The notes under the pieces were generated by a model. The model was not told where the DNA came from and searched no databases. It was given only the letters and a program-made list of their open reading frames with translations. A stretch of DNA of 43,366 bases from Cyanophora paradoxa (taxonomy: Eukaryota; Glaucocystophyceae; Cyanophorales; Cyanophoraceae), in contig QPMI01000660.1 in assembly GCA_004431415.1 (NCBI GenBank), positions 1 to 43,366 of the forward strand, read 5' to 3'. The position numbers were made by a program, and so were the translations under genes. Shown here piece after piece: positions 24,501-32,236 of this stretch (position 1 is its first letter; every line of letters begins with the position of its first letter).

Positions 24501-24857
24501 CGCCCCGCCCCGGCGGGCCCGGTCCCCTCGGCTGACTCGGCACGTGCAGGTTCAACCCGCTCGACATCCTCAAGGCGCCCCCGGCCCCGCCCGCAACTTT
24601 TCCGATCGCGCTCTTCTTCCGCTGACCGGGCGGGCGCAGGAGTGGATCGGGCCGGAGCTGGTGGGCAAGGTCGCCGGCGTCGGCGCCTGCGTCCTCGTCT
24701 GCCTCTGCATCGCGTGCGCCCCGCCCCGACCCGCCCCGCCCCGCGCCCCTGCCACCGCCACCGCTCAACCGCGGGGCGGGCGGCGCGCAGCTTCCTCATC
24801 CCCCTCATCATCTCCCAAACGCTCTCCTTCAAGATCGCCGCCGCCACCGACAAGTGA
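15555..24857 (+). CDS. Ferlin family multi-C2-domain, tail-anchored membrane protein (multi-exon)
   Basis: Ferlins are Ca2+-dependent phospholipid-binding proteins of membrane fusion and repair (dysferlin, otoferlin). The 40-codon first exon (15555-15674) splices to a Lys-rich segment and the first C2 domain (HVLLIHAIEAS, GGFSDPYVEA). Later blocks: LEGFLKVSITILGPGE near 16435; a second C2 (IETIKAEHLPRMD, VDAFVEVSIGGYKAVTTDV) near 17080-17380; PRWINLYG with YRGRLLMRAWIQ near 18035-18165, a ferlin signature; a C2 near 19500-19960 (KLLPGDQPGTSDAYVRMRLW, VFDRDETSRDDLLG); a C2F-like domain near 22780-23070 (GYNLPQMDNGEQGKADPYL, LFDYDVLGRDELIGET); and a C2G-like domain near 23550-24060 (LHWRFIFPVDLPLAHP, FDKDVLGSDAIGEVALDV). 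The C-terminal RPAGKGRSEPNRNPY motif precedes a membrane anchor (GVGACVLVCLCIA, FLIPLIISQ) and the stop at 24857. Dozens of introns make internal exon boundaries approximate. Family and both ends are well supported. Confidence 0.92.
16356..16371. repeat. 16-C homopolymer in a ferlin intron
   Basis: An uninterrupted C run between the LWQEW exon and the exon beginning GACGGCGCTGTCGGAC. It is probably intronic polypyrimidine sequence and potentially structured (i-motif / G-quadruplex on the other strand). Confidence 0.7.
16989..17008. repeat. 20-G homopolymer in a ferlin intron
   Basis: Twenty consecutive G residues between the exon ending near 16970 and the exon encoding IETIKAEHLPRMD. It is a G-quadruplex candidate, and homopolymer length may be unreliable. 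Confidence 0.7.
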
Positions 24858-25354
24858 CGCCCCGGCCGGCACCCCCCGCGCCTCCCCCGCCTCCCCCTGC
24901 CGTCCCCTTCCGCTCCCCCTGTCACTTCCACTTCCCTGCGATTTATTTCTATTGCGAAGCGCTCGCAGCTGCAGTACTAGCATCGCAATCGTTGGCTGCG
25001 ATCCGCGCCCGTCCGTGCGGACCAACCCCGGCCCCGGCCCGGCGCGCAATTCGATGATCGTAAGATCCACGAACCGAGCATGATCAGCTGCTCCTAGCAC
25101 AACATGGAGATGCTCAGACACAAACGCTCACTCGCTCACCTGAGCGTAGGGGTTGCGGCCATACAGGGGTACAGCGCACTTCGTTCGCAAATCGGTCACC
25201 TGACCGCGACCGACTCGGCCGCGTCCCGAAGCTTTCCCGGAGTGGTCACACGAATTTCTAGTCAAGGTTGCCTAGCTAGGCTATTTGGTCCAGTACTCGC
25301 AAAGAAGGAAGCCCGGCAGCGGCAGTTTGCCGGAAGGACCCCGCGCGCGGGAAG
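24858..25354. other. Intergenic spacer ferlin / RTCB
   Basis: About 500 bp with much lower GC than the flanking exons, especially 24930-25350. It should hold the ferlin 3' end and the RTCB promoter. Nothing else was recognised. Confidence 0.45.
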
Positions 25355-26966
25355 ATGGCCATGGCTGCAGCGCTCGCGCATGGCACCGGCCATCCTATGA
25401 TTGAGCAGATTAACTCCGTCACCTACCGCGTGCGTCACCCTTGGCCCTGGCCTTGCGCATGCTCCGGATTTGCGTCAGCCGAGCTGACCAGACTTCTTGC
25501 GCATCAGATCAAGAAGGGCTTCGTGCCGAACATGCGAGTGCGGCCCCGCGCGCCTCAACCGGAGCGCCGCGCCGCGCCCGCGCGACCTGCGGCTGAAAAG
25601 CGAAAACGTCGACAGGTGGAGGGGCGGATGTACGTCAACGAGCGCCTGGCGGAGGTGGTATTCGAGGAGCTGCAGAGCGCGCGCGCGGTCGAGAGCAAGG
25701 GCGGCTTCCTGTCGGCCCCGAACCAGGTCGCCAACGTCGCCGCGCTCGACGGCATCCTCGGCGCCTCCCTCGCCATGCCCGACATCCACTCCGGCTACGG
25801 CTTCGCCATCGGGTGCGCCCACCTCGAATTTGATCCAGCGCGCGCGCTCGCCCTCCACATCCTGCCCAGCTGACCTTTCGGCCGCGCAGGAACGTCGCGG
25901 CGTTCGACATGGACGACGAGAAGGCCGTCGTGAGCCCCGGAGGTGTGCCCGCGCGCCCTGCCCCGGCCCGCCTGCGGGCTCCGGGAGCACGCGCATGCGC
26001 ACGCGCCGGGTCGGGTGTTGACCTCGGGGGGCGGCAGGCGTCGGGTACGACATCAACTGCGGGGTGCGGCTCATCCGGACGAACCTGTCGAAGGCGGACG
26101 TCGAGCCGCACCGCGAGCGCCTCACCGACCTCCTCTACAAGTCGCCGCCCCCGCCAGCGCGCCCCGCCCCGCCCCGCGCGGCGAGCCGATCGAGGTGCCC
26201 GGGGCGCAGGGCGATGCCGGTGGGCGTGGGCGGCAGGAGTGCCGTCCTCGACGACGTGTACGCCGAGCGGAAGCGGCGCGAGGTGGAGCGCTTCAAGCTC
26301 GCCCTCGAGGAGGCCGGCGACGCCGCCGCCCTCGCCCCGCCCCAGCTCAAGAAGAGCGACGAGACGGCCCGCGAGCTCGACGAGGCCCGCCCTCGCCCCG
26401 GCCGTCTCCGCGGACATCCTCCGCCGCCGCCGCCGCCGCTGACGGGGTTGGGCAGATCCTGGCGCGGGGCATGGAGTGGTCCCTGGAGCACGGGCACGCC
26501 TGGCCCGAGGACCTCGAGCACTGCGAGGAGGCGCGGCAGCCCCTCCCCCGCCCCCGCCCCTCGAGGCTCCACCCTGACCGCCGCCGACCGCGCAGGGCGG
26601 GCGCCTGCGGAACGCGGACCCGGGGAAGGTCTCGGGGCGCGCCAAGGCGCGCGGCGTCTCCCAGATCGGCACCCTCGGGGCCGGCAACCACTACGCCGAG
26701 ATACAGGCCCGCCCCCGCCCCGCCCCGCCCCGCCCCCTCGCCTCGTCTCCCGCCTGACGTGCGTCGCTCGCCTGCAGTTCGTGGACGAGATTTTTGACGA
26801 GGCGGCGGCGCGCGCGATGGGCATCACCTTCGTCGGCCAGGCCCGCCCGCGCCGCCCCTCCCCCGCGAGCCGACCCGTCGGCTGAGCGGGGGCGGCGCAG
26901 GTGGTGGTCATGCTGCACTGCGGCTCCCGCGGCCTCGGGCACCAGGTCGCCACCGACGCCCTCCAG
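25355..26966 (+). CDS. RTCB: tRNA-splicing ligase RtcB homologue, interrupted after the central domain
   Basis: RNA ligase joining 2',3'-cyclic phosphate and 5'-OH ends in tRNA splicing and the unfolded-protein response. The start at 25355 (or 25361) gives an exon ending INSVTYR, spliced to IKKGFVPNM, then [63 protein letters not shown] (metal-binding Cys), [37 protein letters not shown] (metal-binding His), [16 protein letters not shown] and [16 protein letters not shown]. Each block matches eukaryotic RTCB closely, and introns fall between them, including two GC-AG introns (26707-26777, 26841-26900). After VATDALQ at 26966 an intron opens (gcccgcccg), and the remaining roughly 40% of the protein, including the guanylylated histidine, is absent. 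Virus-like DNA begins about 45 bp later. Either the virus sits in an intron and the gene resumes beyond the window, or the locus is disrupted or misassembled. Confidence 0.95.
26707..26777 (+). other. GC-AG intron in RTCB
   Basis: The exon ends GAGATACAG, the intron is gcccgccccc...cctgcag with an internal ctgacg, and the next exon starts TTCGTGGACGAG. The join restores HYAEIQ-FVDEIF as in other RTCB proteins; no GT is available at the donor. Confidence 0.82.
26841..26900 (+). other. GC-AG intron in RTCB
   Basis: The exon ends GTCGGCCAG, the intron is gcccgcccgc...ggcggcgcag with an internal ctgag, and the exon resumes GTGGTGGTCATG. The join restores [17 protein letters not shown]. Confidence 0.82.
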
Positions 26967-27189
26967 GCCCGCCCGCCGTCCCCCCGCCCCCCGCGGCTGG
27001 GGGCCCCGGGCGAGAAAAAAAATGAGATAATGGGGATTCCAGCCCACCCCCCTCTTTCTCACCCCCACCCCTCCGATTCCACCAAAACCACCCACTCCAA
27101 CGCCTTCCCAACCACCACTTCCAGACACACTCTCACAACGTCTACCACCCCCACCTCTCCAAGCCAACCAAACAGCATCCGCTAGGTAG
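26967..27189. other. Host/virus junction: truncated intron, A-run and G-poor tract
   Basis: The first 45 bp (26967-27011) are host-like GC-rich intron starting gcccgcccg. At 27014-27022 there is an A-run, then from about 27035 to 27180 a tract that is almost free of G on the plus strand (C/A/T only, many cccac and ccacc motifs), so the minus strand is G-rich. Normal virus-like composition starts at about 27190. This could be the terminal region of the inserted element. No matching inverted copy occurs elsewhere in the window, so the other terminus is not seen. Confidence 0.5.
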
Positions 27190-27285
27190 TATCTAACGTC
27201 TAGTCCGATCGATCTTGCAAAAGATATAGCAGTGCTTTTAGGCGGACCCCCAAAGCGCCGGTCTCAGAATAATCTTCAGATACAG

Positions 27286-27430
27286 CTAGACGTTAATTGT
27301 GTGTACTTTGAATCTAACAGAGAAAACACGTTTAGCTCAATTCTAGACGATATTAATGAGTACAATGAAGCTAACAGAGGAAACACGTTTAGCTCAATTC
27401 TAGACGTTAATTGTGTGTACTTTGAATCTA
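27286..27430. repeat. Two interleaved direct repeats at the left end of the viral region
   Basis: Unit A, 31 bp beginning ctagacgttaattgtgtg, occurs at 27286-27316 and 27400-27430 with identical sequence. Unit B, 36 bp beginning ctaacagag, occurs at 27314-27349 and 27371-27406 with one difference. A diverged start of unit A (gctagacgctaatt) recurs at about 27514. The open frame across them (27232-27456) is repeat-driven and is not called as a gene. Confidence 0.8.
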
Positions 27431-27525
27431 AAAAACAAAGAGGTTTCAAGGGTTAAGCTACACGTAATTACTATATCATCGAAAGCTAATTACATACTCG
27501 AGTTCAGGTTCTAGCTAGACGCTAA

Positions 27526-28158
27526 TTATTCCCACCGATGACGTAGTCCAAGTTTAGTGAATCCACTTAACATTGGTTTGTATTCGATCGACGGCCCGAC
27601 AGGATCAGCGCTGCTAGAGGCGATGCGCAAGATCGATGTGTTTGCTACAGGTAATTCGCTAGCATTCTCATCCACCTCGGGGATTGCGACGATCGTCTTA
27701 GCAGGAACAGCAGATGATGGAGGATAAAGCTTTTTTTCAATTTTGGTCTTAGCAATCGGTTCATTTAAAATCTTGTTTTCCATTTTAGTCTCAACCGCTA
27801 TACCAGCAATAAGATCAACAGCACGCTTCTTTGAAATTGTTTTCAACCCAGTCACTGTTTTAATGAAATATCTGCTGCGATTACCAGTCTCAGATACATA
27901 CAACGGTCCATCGTCAGTATCTTTAAGTTTACTAGTTTTGCTTTTCTTAGTCCGCGAATTTGGGATCTTATCTAGAATAGCGTTTTCGTCAGCAGTAAGA
28001 GCAAAATCGATAGATGCTCCCTCACCACCAGCAGTCCGACGAACTAAAGGATACGATTCAGTATCACCACTCAAAAATTCAATATTATTCTTTTTATTGG
28101 GTGAGTTTGTAAGTTTTCTAGAAGCTGCGCCTAAGGAGCCACTTGTGCTCCGCACCAT
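27526..28158 (-). CDS. Unknown 210-residue viral protein
   Basis: An intact minus-strand frame whose start at 28158 lies 62 bp downstream of the penton stop, in the same orientation, so it is probably co-expressed with the penton gene. The product is hydrophilic, rich in Lys, Ser and Thr, with a basic stretch (SRTKKSKTSKLK) near residue 70 and no membrane segment or catalytic motif that I recognise. It ends FTKLGLRHRWE. Position beside the capsid genes suggests a virion or core component (inference only). The overlapping plus-strand frame 27743-28171 is its antisense shadow. Confidence 0.6.
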   Translation of the reverse strand: MVRSTSGSLGAASRKLTNSPNKKNNIEFLSGDTESYPLVRRTAGGEGASIDFALTADENAILDKIPNSRTKKSKTSKLKDTDDGPLYVSETGNRSRYFIKTVTGLKTISKKRAVDLIAGIAVETKMENKILNEPIAKTKIEKKLYPPSSAVPAKTIVAIPEVDENASELPVANTSILRIASSSADPVGPSIEYKPMLSGFTKLGLRHRWE

Positions 28159-28220
28159 TTGTTTTAAATAAGGAACAGAAAAAAGTCGACAGACAAGCCA
28201 AGCGCATTCGCGAAGTGAAA

Positions 28221-29096
28221 TTAAGCAAAACTGCGATCAAACGGATGAAACTCACTATCTGTGTTTCTGATTGACGAGCGAAGTGATGCCTTTGTGTATG
28301 AAGAATCTTCAATTTCGAACTCGATAACGAATGAGAATTCAGTGTTAATAGCTGCAGTAAATCCATTAAAATAACGTATTGACACATCAAGTTGCTCTAA
28401 CTCAGAATTATGATCGACGGAAACAGGAACACGTTCATCAGATGTATATTTGATTAGCTCTCCAAATTTTGCATCGATATGAATCTTTGCCAACGATGTG
28501 TTTGACCAGTTATTTATGGTGTGAATCGAACCACGAATCTGATCGATATGTAAGAAGAGATAAGTATGGTAAAGAAGATCAACAGGTATATCGCCAACGA
28601 TAGCAAACGCATAATCAACAGCATCAACTGTGATTGGAGTATCCAGCTGTTCTGCGGAATCTGTAACAGCCTTTGTGAATCCGAGCAGATTTGCGAGTTC
28701 AAGAGTGGAAAACGTTAGAGTAAACTCCGATTCACACAAGATGGTGATTTTCATTGACACATCATCAAAAACTGTTAAGAACTTTCGCTGGTAAGTACTC
28801 CCCAAATAACTGTATTGTTGCGTTTTCAAAAGAACATTCATGTAATTCGTAAGAGATGTTGGTGTGTATGATCCAGCTCGAAATAGGTTCGATCTGGTTT
28901 TAATGACGTTGCTAGGATCGAGCGTAATGGTTGTTATTGAAGCATCAGCAGCAAGATTATACATATTATGAAAAAGTTCTAGCGATTCAATTCTAGCCGA
29001 CTTCACGTTTGCTAACGCCCGAGGTAGATTAATTTTGAAATTCGAGGACGTGCCTTCGAACCGATCTCTAGAATCAACATTTACGCGGAGTTTCAT
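28221..29096 (-). CDS. Penton / minor capsid protein (jelly-roll, Polinton-type)
   Basis: 291 residues. The N-terminus has the pattern of Polinton and Polinton-like-virus penton proteins: VNVDSRDRFEGTSSNFKINL, then ALANVKSARIESLELFHNMY, where virion proteins of this class carry a conserved SxDR...F.I.L...V....L......YN signature. The rest is beta-rich with no membrane segment, as expected for a jelly-roll vertex protein. It is divergently arranged with the major capsid gene across a 44-bp AT-rich gap. Assignment rests on the N-terminal motif, length and neighbourhood. Confidence 0.8.
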   Translation of the reverse strand: MKLRVNVDSRDRFEGTSSNFKINLPRALANVKSARIESLELFHNMYNLAADASITTITLDPSNVIKTRSNLFRAGSYTPTSLTNYMNVLLKTQQYSYLGSTYQRKFLTVFDDVSMKITILCESEFTLTFSTLELANLLGFTKAVTDSAEQLDTPITVDAVDYAFAIVGDIPVDLLYHTYLFLHIDQIRGSIHTINNWSNTSLAKIHIDAKFGELIKYTSDERVPVSVDHNSELEQLDVSIRYFNGFTAAINTEFSFVIEFEIEDSSYTKASLRSSIRNTDSEFHPFDRSFA

Positions 29097-29140
29097 CTTT
29101 ACAACAATATACGTGAAAATATTCTGTAATATAATATCAA
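29097..29140. promoter_or_regulatory. Short bidirectional capsid promoter region
   Basis: Forty-four bp separate the divergent penton and major capsid start codons. The sequence is strongly AT-rich (aatatac, tataatatc) and must contain both promoters unless transcripts initiate inside the opposite gene. Confidence 0.6.
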
Positions 29141-30370
29141 ATGGCGCAAGCAGGAACTACTCTGAAAGAGCTCCTAACAACCAAAGGATCGAACGAGCTA
29201 TATCTATCACCAGGTCTAACTGTCGGTGTTAGTCCAAAGTTTAAGCCTTTCCTTGAGACGATCCGTCCGCGAGGTAACTCATACGGATTCGCACAAACTG
29301 CCGCTTTCGACCTTCCGCGCAAGCAACTTCTAAACGGTGTTTCCCTATATTTTAAGGTCACAGTCGCTGGTGGAGCTGCCGCCTCGGTACTACCAAATGG
29401 AGCTGGTGCATTTATTGAAAACGTACGCTTTGTTCATGGATCCTTCAAGATGGTGATACCTGGAGATTGGTTAACTGTGAACGCGCTAATCGATAATAGC
29501 GTTGCATCTGCCCAAGCTTTTGCTAGCAGCTACGGATTTGGAAAAGACGCTGCTCTAGAGATTCTCGATGCTAGCCGTGAGTATGTACTGAAGATCCCCT
29601 CCCAACTCTGGGACAATTCCTACTTTCCTCTGCTAGCATTGGCTGACATGCCCACCGTCGAAATCGACTTCCGTTCGGCTGTTGTGGTTGGAACCGTCGC
29701 TAGTGCTGTTGCAACTCTAACGGATTGTGCGCTTGTCTGCCAGTTCGTGAACATCCCTAGCGAAGAGGCTGAGTCTATGCTTAAATCGGCAAACGAGAGC
29801 GGTGGTATTCGTATTCCCTTTACCGAGATTATTTCAAAGCGCTCGAGGCAGTTAAAGACTGACGATGCGGGTAATGCAGTAGAAATATCCCTTGCCAACG
29901 TCAGCGGCCTTGTGCACGCGATCCTGATGACAGTGCGTAATGCGAATCACCTGGGCACTCACAATCACAATTCATTTGCTGGCAACGGAAATGCGCTTAA
30001 AATCGATTCATTTGAGATCATGCACAACAACCGAACTCTCGACATCAGCAATAAGCCCATCTCTGGTTTTGTATCGTCATGCTATCACATCCCAACACAA
30101 TACCGCGGCGCAACCACTGGTAATTCAGCCCTAGGTTTCGAGGATGGAAACGTCTATGGAATTGTGCTTTCGAAATCTGGAAAGGATTCGCTACATAACG
30201 CTGTTCTTGGTTATACCGATTTCTTCAATTCCAGTAGCAGCTATTGCTCCCTCACAGTTACAGGTTGTACAAACACCGCACCAGCTGTCGTTGATTTCCA
30301 TGTCCTACGGCACAATGTTCTAGTCATAAATTCGTATCAAATGTCTACTCTAAAAGTAAGTAACTTCTAG
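29141..30370 (+). CDS. Major capsid protein, double jelly-roll (Polinton / Polinton-like virus type)
   Basis: 409 residues beginning MAQAGTTLKELLTTKGSNEL. It is the largest intact structural gene, directly followed by the packaging ATPase and divergent from the penton gene, the usual morphogenesis block of Polintons and Polinton-like viruses. The protein is beta-rich with many short hydrophobic strands, Gly/Asn turns and no membrane span. Segments such as FIENVRFVHGSFKMVIPG and YVLKIPSQLWDNSYFPLLAL fit the two-jelly-roll capsid pattern. The stop at 30368-30370 abuts the ATG of the next gene. Identity is from fold-like pattern, length and synteny rather than one diagnostic motif; a structure prediction should show two jelly rolls. 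Confidence 0.82.
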   Translation: MAQAGTTLKELLTTKGSNELYLSPGLTVGVSPKFKPFLETIRPRGNSYGFAQTAAFDLPRKQLLNGVSLYFKVTVAGGAAASVLPNGAGAFIENVRFVHGSFKMVIPGDWLTVNALIDNSVASAQAFASSYGFGKDAALEILDASREYVLKIPSQLWDNSYFPLLALADMPTVEIDFRSAVVVGTVASAVATLTDCALVCQFVNIPSEEAESMLKSANESGGIRIPFTEIISKRSRQLKTDDAGNAVEISLANVSGLVHAILMTVRNANHLGTHNHNSFAGNGNALKIDSFEIMHNNRTLDISNKPISGFVSSCYHIPTQYRGATTGNSALGFEDGNVYGIVLSKSGKDSLHNAVLGYTDFFNSSSSYCSLTVTGCTNTAPAVVDFHVLRHNVLVINSYQMSTLKVSNF

Positions 30371-31075
30371 ATGGATATTAAATTGTTTGATCCGACGGAA
30401 ATAAAACTTCCTAAACGGTTCTTGTTTGTCGGCCCCACCAACTCGGGCAAAAGCACCTACGTAAAACACGTATTAAATGCAGTATCAAATCAACTAGACG
30501 ATATTTACGTCTTTAGTACAACAGCATTTACTGGACAGTGGGATGATACGACTCGCAAGAGCAATATTTACGAAGAATGGGATCCGGTTTCGGTTGAGAG
30601 TCTTCTAGAGCGTCAAAAAGAAAGACGACGCAAGAAAGATGAGCGCAAGATTGCAATCGTTCTAGATGATTTGCTCGATAATGACCTAGTAAACGTCCAC
30701 AGCGATCGATTAATGCAAAAGCTCTTCACATCGGGCCGTCATTATAACATGAGCCTTTTTATCACGACGCAACGCCTTTGTGGCATCAGTCCAACGATAC
30801 GAAGGAATTGCGAATATGTGTGCTTTTCGTCGATTCTCTCGAATATCAAAGAGTTCGATTGCGTCTTTGCCGAATACAACGCCGGAGCGAATCGAGCAGT
30901 TTTAACGCGTCTTTTCCTTGAATGGGGTCACAGCTATCAGGTTTTGATATTTGAAGCCGTGAGCGCGGACCGCGTCTACTCTGTTGATAAATCTTCTGGA
31001 GATTTTTCGGCTCTATCAAAGTTTTTACACGTAAAAAAGCGGCGCGATCAAAATCCGGTAACCAATCCTGTCTAA
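30371..31075 (+). CDS. FtsK/HerA-type genome-packaging ATPase (A32-like)
   Basis: 234 residues. Walker A GPTNSGKS lies at residues 21-28 after RFLFV; Walker B is IAIVLDDLLD at about 94-103. RHYNMSLFITTQR, some 25 residues on, is the sensor region typical of viral A32-like packaging ATPases. The start codon follows the capsid stop with no gap (TAGATG), so the two are probably translated from one transcript or a read-through mRNA. Its role is to pump viral DNA into the capsid. The 3' third overlaps a minus-strand frame (30846-31244). Confidence 0.92.
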   Translation: MDIKLFDPTEIKLPKRFLFVGPTNSGKSTYVKHVLNAVSNQLDDIYVFSTTAFTGQWDDTTRKSNIYEEWDPVSVESLLERQKERRRKKDERKIAIVLDDLLDNDLVNVHSDRLMQKLFTSGRHYNMSLFITTQRLCGISPTIRRNCEYVCFSSILSNIKEFDCVFAEYNAGANRAVLTRLFLEWGHSYQVLIFEAVSADRVYSVDKSSGDFSALSKFLHVKKRRDQNPVTNPV

Positions 31076-31244
31076 GCAACCAAGCTGTATACTCTGGTTT
31101 AGCTGAGGCAATCCACAAATATGAGGATCCTTTGTAAATGCCAAACGAAATAAGATGACTTGGTGAAAGTTGTGATCTACCGGGCCAATAGTCTTCTAGA
31201 TTCAAATCTTCTTCAATATCCATCAAAAAATAGTCGGCAGACAA
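30846..31244 (-). CDS. Small protein with ExoX C-terminal-like motif, antisense to the ATPase end
   Basis: 132 residues. Residues about 33-62 read ISFGIYKGSSYLWIASAK and PEYTAWLLRQDWL, matching the FGKYKG...DPxYxxWLL pattern of the small domain found at the C-terminus of exodeoxyribonuclease X-like proteins and in stand-alone viral proteins. That motif mostly lies outside the ATPase gene. The last 76 codons (31075 down to 30846) run antisense to the ATPase coding sequence and look like shadow sequence, so the functional part may be just the first 60 residues. It lies 38 bp after the HNH gene on the same strand. Expression is not certain. Confidence 0.55.
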   Translation of the reverse strand: MSADYFLMDIEEDLNLEDYWPGRSQLSPSHLISFGIYKGSSYLWIASAKPEYTAWLLRQDWLPDFDRAAFLRVKTLIEPKNLQKIYQQSRRGPRSRLQISKPDSCDPIQGKDALKLLDSLRRCIRQRRNRTL

Positions 31245-31282
31245 CCTGCCTCGGCTGCGCCCACGGGTGTTATTCCCTTCAA

Positions 31283-31816
31283 TTAAACCTGTGGAAAGTT
31301 CAGACGCAAGAACGGCTTGTCTACCTCAGAAGTATGTTCGAGAACGTAAGCATCGCGGGCTTTAGCAGCAGCTTCAGCAGTAGTAAAGTATCCGATGTTC
31401 TTATTGCGACCATTTATCCGATATCGCGCCTCCCATTTTCCACGCTGCTGATGGAACGATACACCAATGAAACCTGATGTGTTATTTTGCCGCCGGTTTT
31501 GGTTCAGTTGTTGCTGCCGCTTTGTTGCAAGTCGAAGATTTTCGCGACGATTGTCAAGCTTGTTCAGATTTATATGATCAACTGTCAAACCATTCTCCAA
31601 CTCACCGCTGATGAAATTATGCAAATACACGGTCTTTCCATTGATCATGGTTTGAGCATATCCACTATGTAAACTCCAGCGAAATCCAAGAACGCGCTCA
31701 GCGTCATCCTGTGAAACAAGAGCGTAGGCGACAACGACTCCATATCGACCATTGCGGTGACCAGTAATTGGAATCAACGCAACACCTTCAGGAACATCTG
31801 GAATTGCGACCTCCAT
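31283..31816 (-). CDS. HNH endonuclease with C-terminal AP2-like DNA-binding domain
   Basis: 177 residues. The HNH core is YLHNFISGELENGLTVDHIN followed by LDNRRENLRLATKRQQQLNQ (about residues 65-110), with the His, Asn and His positions of homing-type HNH nucleases. The C-terminal part GFIGVSFHQQRGKWEARYRI and GYFTTAEAAAKARD (about 122-165) is an AP2/ERF-like DNA-binding domain. This combination is common in free-standing homing endonucleases of phages and large algal viruses. The gene sits between the ATPase and integrase blocks and may be a mobile passenger. It shares an upstream region with the divergent basic protein gene. Confidence 0.9.
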   Translation of the reverse strand: MEVAIPDVPEGVALIPITGHRNGRYGVVVAYALVSQDDAERVLGFRWSLHSGYAQTMINGKTVYLHNFISGELENGLTVDHINLNKLDNRRENLRLATKRQQQLNQNRRQNNTSGFIGVSFHQQRGKWEARYRINGRNKNIGYFTTAEAAAKARDAYVLEHTSEVDKPFLRLNFPQV

Positions 31817-31927
31817 GTCTCTTCTTTTTCGTTACATTTACAGATTACATTATCTTTAAGCCTAAAAAGTCGCGCTAATTTGTTATAAAAGGATTTATGT
31901 CTCATATTATTGAGAGATAAGCGAACA
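31817..31927. promoter_or_regulatory. Divergent promoter region (HNH / basic protein)
   Basis: AT-rich 111 bp between divergent starts. It includes ttataaaa at about 31883-31890, a TATA-like element placed about 40 bp upstream of the plus-strand ATG. Confidence 0.5.
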
Positions 31928-32236
31928 ATGAGTTCTGCAGATTATACTGCTGTAAAGCGTAGCCGTGGACGTCCGCCAAAGGTTCGTCTTTTGACAATGG
32001 ATTCATATGAACCAAAGAAGAAGGGTCGTAAGCCGATAGAGGTAACACCGGAGATTTTAGCAGAGCGACGCAGAAAGAATGCTGAACGGAATCGTAAACT
32101 ACGTCATACGAACGAAACATATCGTTTGAAACAGCTTGCCATCACAGCAAAATATCGAGCTGAAAATCCTGATCGTATTCGGGAGTACCACAGAAATGCT
32201 ATTTCGCGTAGATGTCTTGCTATAGACGTTGCTTAG
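31928..32236 (+). CDS. Small basic protein with AT-hook-like motifs
   Basis: 102 residues from ATG 31928 (an upstream in-frame ATG at 31910 would add six). Two basic blocks, KRSRGRPPKVR and KKKGRKP, have the RGRP/GRKP cores of AT-hook DNA-binding peptides. The rest is a charged helix-rich region (LAERRRKNAERNRKLR, KYRAENPDRIREYHRN) like those in many large-virus DNA-associated proteins. A nucleoid or transcription role is possible but unproven. The 3' end overlaps the convergent integrase gene by 17 bp. Confidence 0.6.
   Translation: MSSADYTAVKRSRGRPPKVRLLTMDSYEPKKKGRKPIEVTPEILAERRRKNAERNRKLRHTNETYRLKQLAITAKYRAENPDRIREYHRNAISRRCLAIDVA

Noticed and set aside
27232-27456. 74-codon gene at the left viral end
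   Set aside because: The product merely repeats the interleaved DNA repeats (VNCVYFES, NTFSSILD) and has no start context or homologue that I recognise.
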